A program made the position numbers and the translations under genes. The notes beneath the pieces are model-generated. The model was not told where the DNA came from, did not search any database, and saw only the letters and a program-made list of their open reading frames with translations. Positions 59,880-64,000 of a stretch of 64,000 bases of DNA are shown here, in pieces; the stretch's first letter is position 1; every line of letters starts with the position of its first letter. The stretch is taken from NCBI RefSeq assembly GCF_000165425.1, contig NW_001799004.1:62001-126000 (forward strand). The letters run 5' to 3'. The stretch is from Paramecium tetraurelia. Lineage: Eukaryota > Ciliophora > Oligohymenophorea > Peniculida > Parameciidae.

Positions 59880-60494
59880 TGTTTTTAATTAATTTATCTT
59901 GCTTATAAAATATGCTAATCAATAAAAATATCATTAAGGGTATCTTTATAATAATTTATGAAATCCATTGATACTTCTATTTTCAAGGTATTACTTTCAA
60001 GACAACTTAAAGAATTTCATTAAGTTTAATTGCCAATATTTATTTAAAAATTATATTTATAATCATGTTTATCTATACATTTCAAAGATAATATTCATAT
60101 CTTCTGCACTTCTTGAATCTTTTATAGAAGTATACTATTTTAATTAGGATACATTTTTGTCAAACTTGACTTATGCAATTTTATAATCCTAAGGCTGTTC
60201 TGCTTAGACAAGAATAATATTTCATCTAGATTAATTCTAATTATAATTAAAATTTAAAAAATTCTATTTAATTCTTTAGTATTGTCCATTTCTTTAAGAT
60301 CTTAATAAGCAAACATAGAATTTTCAGAATTTATTAGAACTTGGTACAAACTTGATTTAAATCTTATAATTAATTAAAGAATTGTTAATAAATTATAATA
60401 ATTATTTATTCTTTCAATAAATAAATACTATTTTATATTCCTATATTGCACTTATAAGTAATATATCTAGAAGCAATTTATTAGATTTAATAAT
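59880..60494. other. intergenic spacer
   Basis: About 615 bp, very AT-rich, with poly-T/A tracts. No coding frame with protein-like composition and no RNA gene or repeat recognised. Confidence 0.5.
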
Positions 60495-60935
60495 TCATTT
60501 TTATTTTTTCTTCTTTTTGGGATCTTCATTGAATTCTAATGCTTGAATTTCAACGATTCCATTGCCAATTTTATTTTATTCTAATTTGCAATCCCGTAAT
60601 GATAATCTCCATCTTGTAATATCTTTGAGTCCAAAATTCTTCTCTTAATGAATGTTATAGCTGGTGCATTCAGCATCAAAAAGGTTGGACCTGGAATTTT
60701 TATGTTAATTTTAATTTTGCTTCAACTTATCTAAAGTGGCTTCCCAAACCTCCTACACAATTTATCCAATATTTTTCTCTTTCTCATATTATTATCTCTT
60801 GATTTCTTGCTCATCATTACAATCATCTTCTAAGCTTTTTTACTTGCAAAACTCCTACCAAGCATCTTCCAAAGCTTATGCCAATTATGTATGAGCCAAT
60901 ATCCAAGTTGAGATTTCCTATTTCTTTTAACTCAT
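60495..60935 (-). CDS. small charged protein, unknown
   Basis: 146 residues, no intron, starting MSQKKQEISTWILAHTQLAQ. The N-terminal ~80 residues are helical and rich in Q, E and D. The middle has a tryptophan-bearing region (ITRWRLSLRDCK), and the tail is lysine-rich (DPKKKKKQK). The layout, a helical N-terminus and basic tail, is reminiscent of CCDC43-like small proteins, but I cannot support a name. Confidence 0.6.
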
Positions 60936-61114
60936 TTACAATTACTTTTTATAAATATTATTAATAACTAAAAACTTGTAATTGTAGCATTTTTTAATCC
61001 AATAATTGTAATCCTTTAAAACTAAAAATATCAGTTATAATATTAATTTTATAAAAGAGTTAAACATAATGAAATGTTCATAAGTATAGATTAAATTAAG
61101 ATTATCTATATCAA

Positions 61115-62344
61115 TCATAAATCTGTAAAATATTCATGTTGCAAAATATCCTCTGCAGTTATTCTAAATGCATGATCATAAACAAATATTTTATTTAGTA
61201 AGTCAATGGCTTAGGGTGTTACTAATTCTCTATTCTCATCATTTATAAATGTTTCTAATGGTATCTTCTCATGACCAATTAACTTACTATGGAGATCATC
61301 TGGAATTGAAATACTGTACTTATCACAAAACTTAAAGAAATCTTTAGATCCTAATACTTTAACCACTTTTAAGAGTTAATCATCATTATTCCTTCCATTA
61401 AAGAATGGATATTTCTTAAAAACAGCTGTTGCAAAAATAGAACCTAATGCCCAAACATCAACTGCGTAATCATAATATTTATAATGAATCAATTATTCTG
61501 GAGCTCGATAATGACGAGTGCCTACTCTTGTTCTATATTCTTTCATAGGAAAGTAGAAATCACTTACTCCCCAGTCAATCAATTAAATTTGATCATTATT
61601 TACTATGATATTTGCAGGTTTTATGTCTAAATGCATGATTCCTTTAGCGTGACTAGTTGCCAAAGCTTGAAATAACTTAAAGTATAGATTTTTGATATCT
61701 TCAGGGGTTAAGTCATGATAATAATTATAGATTCTGTAATCAAAAGTCGTGCAATTTTAAAGTTCTTAAAAGACTAGAACTGGACTGGAATCATTGAAGA
61801 ATGCATCAACCAATCTAACAATGTTTGGATTGCTTTCCTCATTCAGTGTGTTTAAAACTTAGGCTTCCATCTTTGCCCACCATGTATATTCTTTTTTAAT
61901 TTGCTTTAATACAACGGGCAATCCATCACTCATTCTAATTGCGCTTTAAACAAAAGCAAATGTACCATCTCCAAGGTACTTTTTTACAACATAATCACTC
62001 ATATTGCCTTGTTGGATATTGTAGGGCAAGACTTAATTTCTATTTACATCTGGATATATTCTAGAAACCCTTAAATCATTCAAATCTATTTCTTAATCAT
62101 AATCGTAAGGTTCTAAATACTCTATGAATTCTGGTGTCCCATCTTCATCAAATGTGGTAGAATCTTCAGGAAAATATTCGTTTTTCTCTTATCTGCTTGA
62201 TGCATGTACAACCACATTACCCACATAATAATGTTTCAATTGACCATTCAAGACTACATTTATTGACTATGAAAATACTGCATCATTAGGATCTTGACAA
62301 TCTATTGTAAATAGCAATCCCAAAAACCAAAAAATTTATTACAT
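61115..62344 (-). CDS. CK2-alpha-like kinase with N-terminal signal peptide
   Basis: 409 residues, no intron. A hydrophobic leader (MQQIFWFLGLLFTIDCQD) opens a ~110-residue acidic N-terminal region. The kinase domain then follows CK2-alpha closely: GDGTFAFV glycine loop, VVLKQIKK, HLDIKPANIIVNN (HRD reads HLD; the Asp is kept), DWGVSDFY (CK2 DWGLAEFY), RVGTRHYRAPEQL, YYDYAVDVWALGSIFA and LETFINDENRELVTPQAIDLL (CK2 LKFMNADNQHLVSPEAIDFL, compared in pieces). The lysine, catalytic Asp and DWG are all intact, so it should be active. A secretory leader on a CK2-type kinase is unusual. Confidence 0.9.
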
Positions 62345-62357
62345 TAAGAAATTAATT

Positions 62358-62365
62358 AAAAAAAA
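62358..62365 (-). terminator. Pol III terminator of tRNA-Val
   Basis: Eight T residues on the minus strand, one base after the 3' end of the tRNA, as expected for RNA polymerase III termination. Confidence 0.8.
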
Positions 62366-62366
62366 T

Positions 62367-62438
62367 GATCACGGCCAGTCTCGAACTGGCGGCCTCGTCC
62401 TTGTTAGGGACGCGTGATAACCCCTACACCACGCGATC
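62367..62438 (-). tRNA. tRNA-Val(AAC)
   Basis: 72 nt, cloverleaf complete on the minus strand. The acceptor stem GATCGCG/CGTGATC has one G-T pair. The D arm is present, the anticodon arm has loop CTAACAA giving anticodon AAC (Val), the variable loop is short, and the T arm GCCAG-TTCGAGA-CTGGC is complete. Internal promoter boxes A and B are recognisable (TGGTGTAGGGG and AGTTCGAGAC). No intron and no encoded CCA. It lies 22 bp upstream of the CK2-like gene start. Confidence 0.97.
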
Positions 62439-62652
62439 AATTATGACTATAAGGGCAGATTTCTATAGATTAATATTCATAATAAATCAACAATATTCTT
62501 AATTTTACATTTTTCAATCTATTTGGTGAATTCGATTTCATTCCTTGTCAATGTTAAGATAAGATATTGATGAGAAATCATTAATACTCAAGTATCATAC
62601 ATTAGTAAAACATATATGTCTATAATAAGAATAATAAAATTTAAAGAAAGAT

Positions 62653-64000
62653 TCAAAATTGCTAACTAGCTTTTTGTTTAGCTACAAGAGTATTTAATTC
62701 TTTATTTATGTCTTGTATTTTATCTATTATTTGAAGCAAAAGTTGTCTTTTTTCTCTTTTGATTTTCAAATCAGTCAATTATGAAATCGCACTTTCAATT
62801 TCTTCATATTTTTAATTTAGAATCTTCAATTAATCATTCAGTTCTTAGATTCTAGGTTAAATTTGGAGATATTTCTCTTATTTATTTGCACTTAATTAAA
62901 TAGTTTGAATTTATTCATCGATAAGATTTCCAATATTATTCCTATCTTCACTCTTCTATTGAGTGAGAAAGTTCTCTTCTTGAGTCTTTACTATCAATCT
63001 GCTGAAAACACTGCTTTAAGAGTCATTTTATTGTATTTTATATGATTCTTACGGACTATTAAACATTGAATTGCAAGGTTATTCAAGTAATTGTTATTTG
63101 CTATCATTATTCTGCTATCTATAGTTCCTTAAATTTTATGTTTTTTTAACAATCTCTGCACTTTATTTGCATTTCTTAAATGTCTCTCTTGGACTTTAAG
63201 TATGCATTATGGAATTGGAAGACAAATTATTTAATTATTGCTTCAGTTAATCAATTTTGATATTAGACTCTGACAATTTCTAAACTCTCTTCAATTCTGA
63301 TTTCTCCAATTCTTGTGTTTTATGATCTAAACCAAATTGTAACTTTAAATTTAATTCCTTATACTATTCCACTTAACTAGTTAATTCGTGAATCTAATTT
63401 TTTTATTTCATAGTTTCTTCCTGCAATTCTATAATAGCACATGGATTATACTTTGAAATTTCTTCTCATCATATTACTTTGTATACCAATTCATATAAGT
63501 TCGTATCTCAAGGAATTGTTCTTTTAATTTACTCATTTCCTCTTACAATTGTTCATTCTTTTCAATTAAGAATTTGGTCTCCCTCTTTTCCTAATCCAAA
63601 ATAAATTCAAGGTTATTGTTGTTCTACAGATGTAGTCAATATAAATACTAATTTTTCTTATTGAATTGCTTGAGTTTACGAGTTAATTTTAATCCTGTAG
63701 TTTTAGTTGTTTTCTCCTTGCAATTCCAATTAATCCTATCTAACAAAAACAGTAAATAAATTAATTACAATTGTTGTATCTATTCCAATTATTCTCTATA
63801 TCTTTAATCAGATTATTGAGCTATGTTCATTAGATTGTCTTGCAATTATTATATTTTTTATTCGCTCTCTTCTATGATTTATTATTTTTCAACTTCCACC
63901 TAAGCCAGTTTTAATTCCACATCTCTTATTTACTGATTTTCATTGGGTTTTTAATGAGCGCTTACATGTCTTTGTTTAACCTCGAATGATTTAATTAATC
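62653..64000 (-). CDS. coiled-coil protein, 5' end off-window
   Basis: Minus-strand frame ending at TGA 62653-62655 and running off the right edge. The portion seen is nearly all heptad coiled coil rich in K, E, Q, I and L (for example DLKIKREKRQLLLQIIDKIQ near the C-terminus), with frequent in-frame TAA/TAG. Small intron-like segments are expected further up and I did not resolve all of them (around 63430-63480 and 63720-63780). No domain other than coiled coil is visible in this part. Function unknown, probably cytoskeletal. Confidence 0.65.

Overview
The window reads as a ciliate somatic (macronuclear) chromosome segment, most likely Paramecium. It is AT-rich and gene-dense. Every recognisable gene uses TAA and TAG as sense codons where glutamine is expected (for example in an ABC signature LSGGQ and a RanBP-type Q-rich tail) and ends at TGA. 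Genes are cut by tiny introns of about 20-36 nt, mostly starting GTA and ending TAG, whose removal restores protein family matches. Because of this code and these introns, standard-code ORF calls fragment nearly every gene. The coordinates below are gene spans from start codon to TGA, including introns. For most spliced genes the exon length is a multiple of three after intron removal; the exceptions are stated.

Layout, left to right. 1-6.9 kb: two multi-pass membrane proteins, a mitochondrial gamma-carbonic-anhydrase-like subunit, a Q/S-rich protein and a Tim44/mL45-like mitochondrial protein. 6.9-16.1 kb: a long coiled coil, an Mpo1 (DUF962) dioxygenase, a BLOC1S2-like small coiled coil, a possible BAR-like protein, a type I membrane protein, a protease-dead rhomboid, dynactin p25 (DCTN5), a Rab2-like GTPase and a small coiled coil. 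16.8-32.6 kb: an asparaginase-ankyrin pseudoenzyme, mitochondrial HflX/GTPBP6, a ZC2HC1-type zinc finger, U3 snoRNP MPP10, a kelch-BTB protein, an S28 serine carboxypeptidase, an FKBP-like TPR protein, protein phosphatase PP1, a membrane protein, a ciliate-type coiled coil and a small basic protein. 33.6-45.4 kb: a WD40 protein, an S1/P1 nuclease, a MEI2-like RNA-binding protein, an LYR-motif (NDUFB9-like) protein, RNF113/CWC24, heat shock factor, phosphatase PP5 and an unidentified protein. 45.4-64 kb: a type I membrane protein, an ULK/Atg1-like kinase, an ArsM-like methyltransferase, a full ABCB transporter, a roughly 1,000-residue protein with a DUF4378-like end, two small proteins, a CK2-alpha-like kinase with a signal peptide, a tRNA-Val(AAC) and a coiled-coil gene running off the right edge.

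No operons, CRISPR arrays, transposons, LTR elements or viral relics were recognised. Functional themes are general housekeeping: mitochondria (gamma-CA, HflX, LYR, Tim44-like), RNA processing (MPP10, RNF113, MEI2-like), chaperone and stress signalling (HSF next to PP5, FKBP-TPR), trafficking (Rab, dynactin, BLOC1-like) and digestion (S28 peptidase, S1/P1 nuclease). The most interesting signal is a cluster of enzyme folds that have lost catalytic residues (rhomboid, asparaginase, gamma-CA, ArsM-like), together with a CK2-like kinase that carries a secretory leader.
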